5,102 bases of DNA, from assembly GCA_020342025.1 (NCBI GenBank), contig CP070840.1, positions 1,652,028-1,657,129 on the forward strand, given 5' to 3'. This document shows, piece by piece, positions 1 to 5,102 of the stretch. Both the position numbers and the translations under genes were made by a program. Within the stretch, counting starts at the first letter, position 1, and every line of letters begins with the position of its first letter. The stretch is from Deltaproteobacteria bacterium (GTDB lineage: Bacteria > Desulfobacterota > DSM-4660 > Desulfatiglandales > HGW-15). The notes beneath the pieces are model-generated. The model searched no databases and was not told the DNA's origin. It worked only from the letters and a program-made list of their open reading frames with translations.

Positions 1-802
1 CAAACCCCAAAGCGACAGGCTTAACTAATCTTGACACGCCATAGCTCACAAAGGCCCACTGTGGCGAGGCATGGCAGCCGGCACAGCTCATTTCATGCAG
101 TTCCTTGCCCTGTTCCAGGGTATCCTCCTCAAAGGGTCCTTTCAAACGGGGTGAAACGACGCCAAACGCCTTTACCCAGTAACTCTCAAGGGTTTCCAGT
201 TCTTCTTCATCGTCCGTATCCGCATAGGCCTCCACCATGCTCTGATAGCGGCTGTACGAGACGATTTTCGTGCCTTCCAAGAGAGTTCCTGAGACCATGA
301 TCACGGAAAGGATGATAATGGCGTAATGATCCATCACATCTGTGCTCAGGCGAGACACCTTGAGAACAAATCGGCGGTAGAGGGAAAGAGCCAGCCCTAC
401 AATCACCACGGCAAAAAAGAAATTTCTTAGGAACAGAAAGGGATTGAGTGTGGCCGCATAATCTGGAAATAGGGGGGCGGTGATGAACCTATCCAGGGCG
501 TGCATGAGAAGCAGGAGCATAAATCCCCCATATATGCACATGTGCATGGCCCACCGAAGAGGGTTCTCTCTAAGTATCCTGATCTGGAACAGCACGTCTA
601 GGACAAAAACCCTGAGGAGGGTCAGGATTTTCGGGCTAAACAAGACGAGAATAAGCCCTTTAAGCGTGGCAGACACCCTTTCAGCGGGCGTGATTGCCCT
701 GGCTTTCCCCCCCACTTTGTAACGGAACCAGGTTGAGATCTTGTAGATGAGGCCGAGACCGAAGATGGTGAGAGAAATGTAGAGTGTGAATGTGAAGAAC
801 AT
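1..802 (-). CDS. NarI/DsrM-like membrane cytochrome b with c-type heme motif (N-terminal part)
   Basis: The open frame starts at ATG 802–800 and leaves the window after 267 residues with no stop. An in-frame TGA lies a short way upstream, no other ATG intervenes, and an AGAGGA ribosome site ends 9 nt before the ATG. About five hydrophobic segments are visible (residues 1–22, 47–72, 85–102, 123–142, 156–175). Histidines in or near them (H87, H101, H159) could be b-heme ligands, as in nitrate reductase gamma subunits and the cytochrome subunits of Hdr/Dsr-type complexes. An acidic linker (about 193–207) leads to CAGCH (C240, C243, H244), the covalent heme c signature. The likely role is quinol-linked electron transfer across the membrane, with the c-heme on the periplasmic side. 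This is inferred from the family. The missing C-terminus could carry more hemes or an iron-sulfur domain, so the exact subfamily is open. A 7-G run on the coding strand (707–713) encodes part of Val-Gly-Gly-Lys. Confidence 0.8.
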   Translation of the reverse strand, partial: MFFTFTLYISLTIFGLGLIYKISTWFRYKVGGKARAITPAERVSATLKGLILVLFSPKILTLLRVFVLDVLFQIRILRENPLRWAMHMCIYGGFMLLLLMHALDRFITAPLFPDYAATLNPFLFLRNFFFAVVIVGLALSLYRRFVLKVSRLSTDVMDHYAIIILSVIMVSGTLLEGTKIVSYSRYQSMVEAYADTDDEEELETLESYWVKAFGVVSPRLKGPFEEDTLEQGKELHEMSCAGCHASPQWAFVSYGVSRLVKPVALGF

Positions 803-873
803 TTTTGACTTTCCTCTTGAGGGGTTTGCGGCCAGAGGCCCGGAGATCTCAACAAATTCTTGATAATCGATGA

Positions 874-903
874 CCTATACTACTCTGTAGCAATAATCGT
901 CAA
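874..903 (-). promoter_or_regulatory. Candidate sigma70-type promoter for the cytochrome gene
   Basis: On the minus strand TTGACG (903–898) is followed after 18 nt by TATAGG (879–874), matching the -35 box at five of six positions and the -10 box at four of six. It would give a leader of roughly 65 nt before the ATG at 802. It is the best -35/-10 pair I could see upstream of this gene. The match is ordinary, so this is a weak prediction. Confidence 0.3.
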
Positions 904-991
904 CGAAAAAATGTCCTTTGCAGGTCCCCATCTTTATCTAAAAGAATACCATCCTATTTCGGGGGGGTTAAGCGGTCGGAGACGGTGGATT

Positions 992-1004
992 GGGGGGGGG
1001 GGGG
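992..1004 (+). repeat. 13-bp poly(G) tract
   Basis: An uninterrupted run of 13 G lies in the divergent intergenic region, about 100 bp before the favoured start of the flavin-binding protein; a 7-G run sits nearby at 961–967. Homopolymers this long are prone to slipped-strand length change and can tune expression when they sit in a promoter or leader. No clear plus-strand promoter could be recognised beside it, so any regulatory role is inference. The exact length may also be a sequencing uncertainty. The rest of 803–1103 shows no gene: the frame at 860–1081 lacks a recognisable product and reads through the G tract. Confidence 0.85.
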
Positions 1005-1092
1005 ACGAGAGGGATTGTTCCTTTGTGGAAAAAATGATAAAGAGGGAGACCTTGAGATCAGATGCCTCGAAACAAGAATAATGAGAGGGAAT

Positions 1093-1098
1093 GGAGGG
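1093..1098 (+). promoter_or_regulatory. Shine-Dalgarno site deciding the start at 1104
   Basis: GGAGGG ends 5 nt before ATG 1104. The upstream in-frame ATG at 1062 has only a GAGGGAG about 13 nt away. The residues between the two starts are very polar and precede the conserved fold, which also favours the downstream ATG. Confidence 0.6.
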
Positions 1099-1103
1099 AA
1101 GCT

Positions 1104-1508
1104 ATGGACCGAAAAGAGGTGATGAAATTGTTCAACAAGAGGCCGCGGATTGGATCCCTGAGCACGGCCAACCGAAAGGGGGAGGTAAATGTGGCCATAT
1201 TTGGTTCACCACAGATGATTGATGAAAATACGGTGATAATGGGGATTGGCCAGAATCGATCCTTCGCTAACCTGCAGGAAAACCCAAAGGCCGTTTTCAT
1301 CGTGGTGGAACCTGGCGAAACGCTCATGGATTGGAAAGGCGCCAGGGTCTATCTTGAGGCGATGGATATCGAGAAGGGTGGGGGCTTCTACCTGCAGATC
1401 AAAGAGAATATCGCCAAGTCAGCCGGGAAGGGGGCTGCAGACATGATACACGCAGCTGTTCGTTTCAAAATCACTGAGGTGAGACCTATTGTGGATACGG
1501 GAAGATAA
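1104..1508 (+). CDS. Pyridoxamine 5'-phosphate oxidase-like FMN-binding split-barrel protein
   Basis: This 134-residue protein has the look of the small single-domain flavin reductase/PNPOx-like split-barrel family. From the start: a short helix (MDRKEVMKLF), a strand with RIGSLSTAN (residues 15–23), GEVNVAIFGSP (26–36), a central VIMGIG strand (44–49), NRSFANLQENPKAVFIV (51–67), and closing strands with ARVYLEAMDIE and VRFKITEVRPI. Such proteins bind FMN as dimers and are usually cytoplasmic; few have a known substrate, and true PdxH is longer (about 200 residues) with pyridoxal-phosphate-binding motifs that I do not see here. A longer start at 1062 would add 14 residues but has a poorer ribosome site. 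The gene is divergent from the cytochrome gene and convergent with the HD-GYP gene, with only 8 bp between stop codons, so it is probably monocistronic. The specific reaction is unknown. Confidence 0.85.
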   Translation: MDRKEVMKLFNKRPRIGSLSTANRKGEVNVAIFGSPQMIDENTVIMGIGQNRSFANLQENPKAVFIVVEPGETLMDWKGARVYLEAMDIEKGGGFYLQIKENIAKSAGKGAADMIHAAVRFKITEVRPIVDTGR

Positions 1509-1516
1509 CACCGATT

Positions 1517-2767
1517 TCACTCTTCTTCACCCTCGTCGGGGAAGCGTTTCTTGATGGATTTCAACACATCAAAGCAAGAAAAGAAGGCTTCAGTGATTTC
1601 CGGGTCAAAATGCTTCCCTGATGACTGATGCATCTCTTCAAGAATCCGGTCTTCGTCCCACGGTTCTTTATAGGATCTGCGTGAACAGAGGGCGTCGTAG
1701 ACATCAGCGACCGCCACGATCCTGCCGAAAAGAGGGATCTCCTCTCCCATTTTGGGCCGAGGTTGACCATTGTTCCCCTCATAACCGAGCAACGGCTTCT
1801 CCGTGTGGGGATCGATGTGCCCGGGATAACCCGTACCGTCCCATTTCTCATGGTGGTTAAGTGCCACCTCGGCAGCGATTTCGTCAAACTCCGATTCGAT
1901 ATCCTCAAAAAGCTTGGCCCCTTTGTACGTGTGGCTTTTCATTTCCTCGTATTCGTTCATGTTTAGGCGCGCAGGTTTCTTCAGGATGAGATCAGTGATG
2001 GCGATCTTACCCACATCATGGAGCATGACTGCCAATCTCAGCACGTCTTTCTGTTTCACCACCTGTTCGTCCTTATGGAAATGGCCTTTACTCTTGGCCC
2101 ATTCCTCAAAAAGCTCTGCGGAATAAGCTGCCACACGGTTGACATGGGCGCCTGTTTCCATGGGATCCCTTAATTCTGCCATTTTTATCATTCTAAGAAT
2201 GATATTCCTGGTCATTTGAGCCCGCTCCACTTCATGGGCAGCACTGGTCACAAAGGTGGTAATGTGATCTTCGTCAGATTTTGCGAAAGGAATGACGTTC
2301 CCATCGTCATCCTGAGCGTTTATGATCTGCATCACGCCGAGCAAATCTCCACGCCGATTGGTCATGGGAACAGTGAGCATGGAACGGGTCTTGTAGTTTG
2401 AGATCTCATCAAAGTGATAGTCAAAGGTGTAAGGGGGACTGTTGTTAATGTTGTAAACATCGGGAATGTTAACCACTTCATGTTTTTTCCCCACATATCC
2501 GGCAATGGAGTTCTTATTAATGGGGACCGAAAAGGTGTGATAAATGAGCTTCTTTCCAGGGCTCAGTCTTCTATGAAGGGTATCATTCTGGGTGTAGCTA
2601 AACTTCAGTTGATCACCATTGCTGAGATAAATGGATCCGGCATCGGCATTGAAAAATTTTCTGGCATTCGTGAGGATTCTCTCCAGAAGGAGATCGAGAT
2701 CTTTCACCTCGCCGATATCCTGAATCATTTTTGTAATTGTATTCAGCTTTTCTTCTGCGCTCAGCAC
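1517..2767 (-). CDS. GAF–HD-GYP domain protein, probable cyclic-di-GMP phosphodiesterase
   Basis: A 416-residue cytoplasmic protein with no signal peptide or membrane segment. The N-terminal half (about 20–185) is a GAF sensor domain, with ADAGSIYL near 41–48 and SMLTVPM…GDLLGVMQIINA at 129–151. The C-terminal half (about 190–405) is an HD-GYP domain: H208, H250-D251 in MLHDVGKI, K254, H279, H305-H306, D310, GTGYPG at 311–316, and D355 in VAVADVYDAL. The metal and catalytic residues look complete, which supports hydrolysis of cyclic-di-GMP (family knowledge) gated by an unknown GAF ligand or partner. About 22 extra residues (roughly 317–340) lie between GYPG and GEEIPL. The start is GTG at 2767, after AGAAGG about 13 nt upstream; an in-frame TAA sits 30 nt upstream and there is no in-frame ATG between, so the start is fairly constrained although the ribosome site is weak. 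The 110-bp gap to the upstream same-strand gene leaves co-transcription unresolved. Confidence 0.93.
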   Translation of the reverse strand: MLSAEEKLNTITKMIQDIGEVKDLDLLLERILTNARKFFNADAGSIYLSNGDQLKFSYTQNDTLHRRLSPGKKLIYHTFSVPINKNSIAGYVGKKHEVVNIPDVYNINNSPPYTFDYHFDEISNYKTRSMLTVPMTNRRGDLLGVMQIINAQDDDGNVIPFAKSDEDHITTFVTSAAHEVERAQMTRNIILRMIKMAELRDPMETGAHVNRVAAYSAELFEEWAKSKGHFHKDEQVVKQKDVLRLAVMLHDVGKIAITDLILKKPARLNMNEYEEMKSHTYKGAKLFEDIESEFDEIAAEVALNHHEKWDGTGYPGHIDPHTEKPLLGYEGNNGQPRPKMGEEIPLFGRIVAVADVYDALCSRRSYKEPWDEDRILEEMHQSSGKHFDPEITEAFFSCFDVLKSIKKRFPDEGEEE

Positions 2768-2877
2768 GATGAGACAGATACCTTCTTTAGCGATTTAGGC
2801 TGGGTGAAACTGTATGCACAGGTTTGGCACTAGCCAGCCCCAGGAAAACAAAAACCAACCATAAATTTTCCCACGAT

Positions 2878-3783
2878 TTACGGAATTTTGTCAAGAAGAT
2901 CCATGATTTCCCGTCGCTTTCGGAGCCCTGAAACCCACTGCTCGGGAAGGCCTTGCTCTCCCAGATGGGCACCAAGGACCATTCCAACGATCATTGCCCT
3001 TCCTGCACTGTCGCCTCCGGCCATGACCGCTTGGACCAGGGCCTGTTCCAGGTTGTCCTCATATTTGGCTATGAGGTGAACAACGCCTGCAAATGCATCG
3101 TCCACATGACAGCTCTGGCCAAAACGGGCAATGGTTGAAACACTCTCCGCGGCTTTGGATTCGATTCCATCTCTTACCCAGCGCCATAGGGGAGAGTTAT
3201 CAAATCTCTCATTCGATACCTCTTCCAAGGCAGCGATGGGTGATGTGCCACGCAAGACCAACCATGAGACCCTTCCAAAGAACTCCGCGCCATCGATAAC
3301 ATGGCGATCGTTGTGGGTCATCCTGGTCTGATCCCTTGCTGCCTCCACAAGTGTGTCCAGGTCATCACGATAGCAGAAGACAATTGGAGCAACCCTGGAT
3401 GCCCCTGAAAGTTCATTAGATGGGGACCCTGCATCCTGTGGCCTCTTGTCCAGGGAAAAGTTCTGGAGTGTGGCCTTTGTGGCTTGATCGTAATACCCAT
3501 CATAGCCTTCAAAGAGTCTTCGCCACCGCGCTGCAAAATCGTCAAGTTGGAATCCTCTTTTTGCGGCGAGGGATTCTAGAAGCACGAAGGTTTGATCGCC
3601 ATAGTGGGTGAATTCACCTCTCTCCTTTGTGGGATGATAAGAATCAGATGCTGGCTTAAGGAAGGTGTCCACCCTCCCAAACCCTTTTTCTATCCGCGCC
3701 GTATCATAAATCCAGTGGACACCCAAGCCGAGGGAGTCCCCCACAAAAGAGGATAAGACCATGGTTTTCCCATTCTCTCTCAT
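2878..3783 (-). CDS. ADP-ribosylglycohydrolase-fold protein, J1-crystallin/SelJ-like
   Basis: A 301-residue all-helical protein of the DraG/ARH family, about the usual length. Family landmarks: GDSLG (15–19) followed by VHWIYD (22–27), YGDQT (61–65), MTHND (155–159) and GGDSAGRAMIVGMVLGAH (256–273). In standard ADP-ribosyl hydrolases two metals are held by a TDDT-type motif and a late GGDTDT-type motif. Here the first reads YGDQT and the second GGDSAG, so one acidic ligand position near 260 is Ala. The GDSL…VHW and YGDQT wording resembles my recollection of the J1-crystallin/selenoprotein J branch. Removal of ADP-ribose from a protein or small molecule is the family role, but activity here is uncertain. 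The start is ATG 3783, with AGGAG (3796–3792) 8 nt upstream. No DraT-type transferase partner is in the window. The protein is probably cytoplasmic, with no signal peptide or transmembrane segment. Confidence 0.85.
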   Translation of the reverse strand: MRENGKTMVLSSFVGDSLGLGVHWIYDTARIEKGFGRVDTFLKPASDSYHPTKERGEFTHYGDQTFVLLESLAAKRGFQLDDFAARWRRLFEGYDGYYDQATKATLQNFSLDKRPQDAGSPSNELSGASRVAPIVFCYRDDLDTLVEAARDQTRMTHNDRHVIDGAEFFGRVSWLVLRGTSPIAALEEVSNERFDNSPLWRWVRDGIESKAAESVSTIARFGQSCHVDDAFAGVVHLIAKYEDNLEQALVQAVMAGGDSAGRAMIVGMVLGAHLGEQGLPEQWVSGLRKRREIMDLLDKIP

Positions 3784-3851
3784 TCGTTCATCTCCTACCG
3801 ATATTTATTTGAAATCCCTCTTTTGGACTTTCTAATAGCGCTTTTCGTTAG

Positions 3852-3949
3852 TGAGGCATGGGGTGTTCCCGCAAGGCGATATCTCAAAAAGAGATTCCAC
3901 CGCATTAGAACGCGATAGATATGGGCTTGAGGGAACACCCCATGCCTCA
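3852..3949. repeat. 98-nt near-perfect inverted repeat (foldback element)
   Basis: The arms 3852–3884 and 3917–3949 pair at 30 of 33 positions without gaps. The outer 19 bp (beginning TGAGGCATGGGG) are perfect, and mismatches fall only at 3871/3930, 3876/3925 and 3878/3923. The terminal loop is 32 nt (3885–3916). The flanks carry GTTAG (3847–3851) and GTTTAG (3950–3955), a possible imperfect target duplication. The element lies 70 bp upstream of the ADP-ribosylglycohydrolase gene and contains no convincing coding frame. It is much longer than a usual intrinsic terminator and has no T run at either end. A miniature inverted-repeat element, a REP-type foldback or a structured RNA are possible; which of these it is cannot be told from one copy. 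Confidence 0.85.
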
Positions 3950-3980
3950 GTTTAGATACCATAAAGCTGCGCTACGAAAA

Positions 3981-4180
3981 CTAGCATAGAACCAGGACGT
4001 GCACAATCCTGAAAATACCTGCCTCATCCACCATCAAGGTATTATCTGCGGCGTTGCCTTCGATCGCTCCTCCCCCCGCCACCCGCCTTCGCGAGTGCAG
4101 GCTTCGCGGGGGCAGGCTTGCGGCGTATTGCTCTATACGCCTCAGTCGTCGCTCCTCGGCGCCTAGCATCTAATACCTTG
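3981..4180. repeat. Mosaic palindromic intergenic repeat
   Basis: CAAGGTATTA at 4035–4044 is repeated inverted at 4171–4180. Inside are a 7-bp hairpin, GGCGTAT (4122–4128) with ATACGCC (4135–4141) around a 6-nt loop, and a 9-bp direct repeat TCGCTCCTC at 4064–4072 and 4149–4157. The outer parts of the two halves are related to each other around a GC-rich core (about 4072–4121). CTAGCAT occurs at 3981–3987 and again at 4163–4169. A minus-strand frame of 62 codons crosses the block but looks like a by-product of the repeat, being rich in Arg and Ala without a recognisable domain. The sequence style resembles dispersed intergenic repeats I recall from Desulfobacterota, which is from memory and unconfirmed. 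The remainder of the 3784–4335 gap, including 4181–4299, is AT-richer and shows nothing I can name. Confidence 0.6.
4085..4123. repeat. GC-rich 15-bp tandem repeat inside the mosaic element
   Basis: Two consecutive 15-bp units, GCCTTCGCGAGTGCA (4085–4099) and GGCTTCGCGGGGGCA (4100–4114), agree at 12 of 15 positions. A partial third unit, GGCTTGCGG, follows (4115–4123). Each full unit is centred on TTCGCG. The block is much more GC-rich than its surroundings and sits between the two related halves of the larger repeat, as if inserted there. Confidence 0.6.
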
Positions 4181-4299
4181 TTGGTGATCAGGAGTTTTCC
4201 AAAATCTGCTGATTTCAGTAATGATAAATGAATTAAATGGCGGATTAGAGTACATGAGTAGAAACGGCTTCTCTTCCCCTTTCTTGCCGCATATTCGCC

Positions 4300-4327
4300 T
4301 TGACGGACCCTTTGGACCTTTGATAAA
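4300..4327 (+). promoter_or_regulatory. Candidate promoter placing cvpA start at or near +1
   Basis: TTGACG (4300–4305) is followed after 16 nt by GATAAA (4322–4327), matching the -35 box at five of six positions and the -10 box at four of six. Transcription would start around 4334–4336, almost on the ATG of the CvpA-family gene, giving a leaderless or near-leaderless message. That fits the lack of a clear Shine-Dalgarno site before this ATG. It is a weak prediction; a promoter further upstream in 4181–4299 cannot be excluded. Confidence 0.3.
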
Positions 4328-4335
4328 AATGTATT

Positions 4336-4890
4336 ATGAACCTGCTTGATATTATTATCCTTGCCACAATGGTTTTTCTCATCTTAAAAGGCATGCTGCG
4401 CGGGTTTATTAGGGAAATGGCCTCCCTTGTGGGCGTCATTGTGGGCATCTGGCTAGCCAGTGTTCTTCAGCCTCAGATGACGGGTCATTTAAAGGCGTAT
4501 CTCCCTTCAAGTCAGTCTCTTCCGTTGATCAGCTTTGCTCTTGTTTTCGGAGCTGTTCTCTTTGCATGCAACATTCTGGGGTGGGTCCTTAAGCTTTTCT
4601 TTCAAAAGACCTTTTTCGGTTGGGCAGACAGAAGCCTTGGTGTGGGGCTAGCTACGATCAAAGGAGTGATCCTCACTTACCTTGTCCTCGTCATGCTCAC
4701 CTTTTTCCTTCCCAGTAAGACACCTCTTATTGCCGAATCCAAGCTGTCCAAATTTATCATTGACTCTTACCAGTCCATGGTCCGCCTTGTTTCCCCAAGT
4801 CACTACCAAAACTTGAAGAGAAAGATTGCGGAGAAGACAGAGGAAGTGGGCGAGGTCGTGTCAGAGAAAATCGAGGACTTAGCCAAATAA
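4336..4890 (+). CDS. cvpA: CvpA-family membrane protein
   Basis: A 184-residue inner-membrane protein with four predicted membrane segments (about 3–19, 29–45, 61–85, 103–125). Family signatures are the N-terminal MNLLDIIIL, then KGMLRGFIREMASLVG (18–33) after the first segment, and ADRSLGVGLATIKGVIL (97–113) leading into the last. The C-terminal tail (about 155–184) is charged and helical, rich in Lys and Glu, and probably cytoplasmic. CvpA was named for colicin V production in Escherichia coli; the family is widespread and linked to envelope homeostasis, but its molecular activity is unsettled. The ATG at 4336 fits the conserved N-terminus of the family, although no good ribosome site precedes it. 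The downstream mazG begins 2 bp after the stop, so the two are almost certainly co-transcribed. Confidence 0.9.
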   Translation: MNLLDIIILATMVFLILKGMLRGFIREMASLVGVIVGIWLASVLQPQMTGHLKAYLPSSQSLPLISFALVFGAVLFACNILGWVLKLFFQKTFFGWADRSLGVGLATIKGVILTYLVLVMLTFFLPSKTPLIAESKLSKFIIDSYQSMVRLVSPSHYQNLKRKIAEKTEEVGEVVSEKIEDLAK

Positions 4891-4892
4891 AA

Positions 4893-5102
4893 ATGGATGC
4901 GCATAAACTGTCCAAGGCCCTGTTAGCATTACATGACCTGGTATCCAGGCTTCGCGGCACTGACGGCTGTCCGTGGGATGCCCTTCAAACAGATGCCACC
5001 ATCAAGATGTATTTGCTTGTAGAGGCCTATGAGGTTCTAGATGCCATCGAAAGGGGAGAGCCCGTGGATGTATGTCAGGAATTGGGTGATCTCCTCTTCC
5101 AG
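4893..5102 (+). CDS. mazG: MazG nucleoside triphosphate pyrophosphohydrolase (N-terminal part)
   Basis: Seventy residues are present and the frame stays open to the window end. The start of a MazG domain is plain: LRGTDGCPWD (20–29), then LLVEAYEVLDAIE (41–53) and ELGDLLFQ (63–70). E44, E47, E63 and D66 form the EXXE…EXXD magnesium-binding motif of all-alpha NTP pyrophosphatases. The position before E44 is Val, where many MazG proteins have another Glu, but the core ligands are kept. MazG cleaves (d)NTPs to the monophosphate and pyrophosphate in the cytoplasm, cleaning the nucleotide pool; a link to ppGpp level is known in Escherichia coli. Whether this one has the long two-domain form (about 260 residues) cannot be seen. 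The ATG follows the cvpA stop after 2 bp; the nearest ribosome-like GAGGA (4873–4877) is 15 nt away, so translational coupling to cvpA is likely. Confidence 0.92.
   Translation, partial: MDAHKLSKALLALHDLVSRLRGTDGCPWDALQTDATIKMYLLVEAYEVLDAIERGEPVDVCQELGDLLFQ

Noticed and set aside
31..300. Plus-strand open frame of 89 codons
   Set aside because: It lies antisense to the cytochrome gene, is rich in Pro, Arg and Ser, and has no domain; the minus-strand frame explains this region.
622..855. Minus-strand open frame of 77 codons at the start of the cytochrome region
   Set aside because: It is an alternative frame of the cytochrome gene with Ser/Pro-rich, non-membrane composition; the overlapping frame from 802 has the ribosome site and membrane segments.
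860..1081. Plus-strand open frame of 73 codons in the divergent gap
   Set aside because: It reads through the G tract and overlaps the next gene's upstream region, with no recognisable product or ribosome site.
1490..1530. Bidirectional terminator between the convergent genes
   Set aside because: Only 8 bp separate the stop codons and no GC-rich stem with a T run is visible there.
2414..2833. Plus-strand open frame of 139 codons
   Set aside because: It is antisense to the GAF domain of the HD-GYP gene, whose protein is convincing over this whole stretch.
2821..2840. Sigma54-like or operator-like sequence around TGGCACTAGCCA between the HD-GYP and glycohydrolase genes
   Set aside because: The -24/-12 spacing and bases do not match the sigma54 consensus, and the palindrome has only a 4-bp stem.
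3852..3949. Integron attC site
   Set aside because: The ends do not match the RYYYAAC and GTTRRRY core sites, and no integrase or cassette array is present.
3981..4169. Minus-strand open frame of 62 codons
   Set aside because: It consists almost entirely of the mosaic repeat, has no domain, and starts inside the repeat; it is best read as non-coding repeat DNA.

Overview
This 5.1-kb window looks like bacterial chromosome of roughly 50% GC, probably from an anaerobic member of the Desulfobacterota (former Deltaproteobacteria). That placement is an inference. It rests on a NarI-type membrane cytochrome b followed by a c-type heme motif, a GAF–HD-GYP protein of the style common in that group, and intergenic repeats of a type I associate with such genomes. 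There is no rRNA, tRNA, CRISPR array, phage gene or complete insertion sequence.

Layout: (1) Positions 802–1, minus strand: the N-terminal 267 residues of a multi-pass cytochrome b with a CAGCH heme-binding motif, running off the window start. (2) 803–1103: a divergent intergenic region with a plausible promoter for the cytochrome and a 13-bp G tract. (3) 1104–1508, plus strand: a small FMN-binding split-barrel (pyridoxamine 5'-phosphate oxidase-like) protein, convergent at 8 bp with (4) 2767–1517, minus strand: a GAF–HD-GYP protein, probably a cyclic-di-GMP phosphodiesterase. (5) 3783–2878, minus strand: an ADP-ribosylglycohydrolase-fold protein with unusual metal-site motifs. (6) 3784–4335: 552 bp without a gene. 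It holds a 98-nt near-perfect inverted repeat and, next to it, a mosaic palindromic repeat interrupted by a GC-rich 15-bp tandem repeat. (7) 4336–4890, plus strand: a CvpA-family membrane protein, followed after 2 bp by (8) the N-terminal 70 residues of a MazG-type nucleoside triphosphate pyrophosphohydrolase running off the window end.

The genes do not form one pathway. The only clear operon is cvpA–mazG. The cytochrome gene starts an electron-transfer unit that continues outside the window. The HD-GYP and ADP-ribosylglycohydrolase genes share a strand but are 110 bp apart, so co-transcription is only possible. No complete new multi-gene system is visible. The least explained material is the non-coding repeat block at 3852–4180, followed by the altered catalytic motifs of the ADP-ribosylglycohydrolase homologue.
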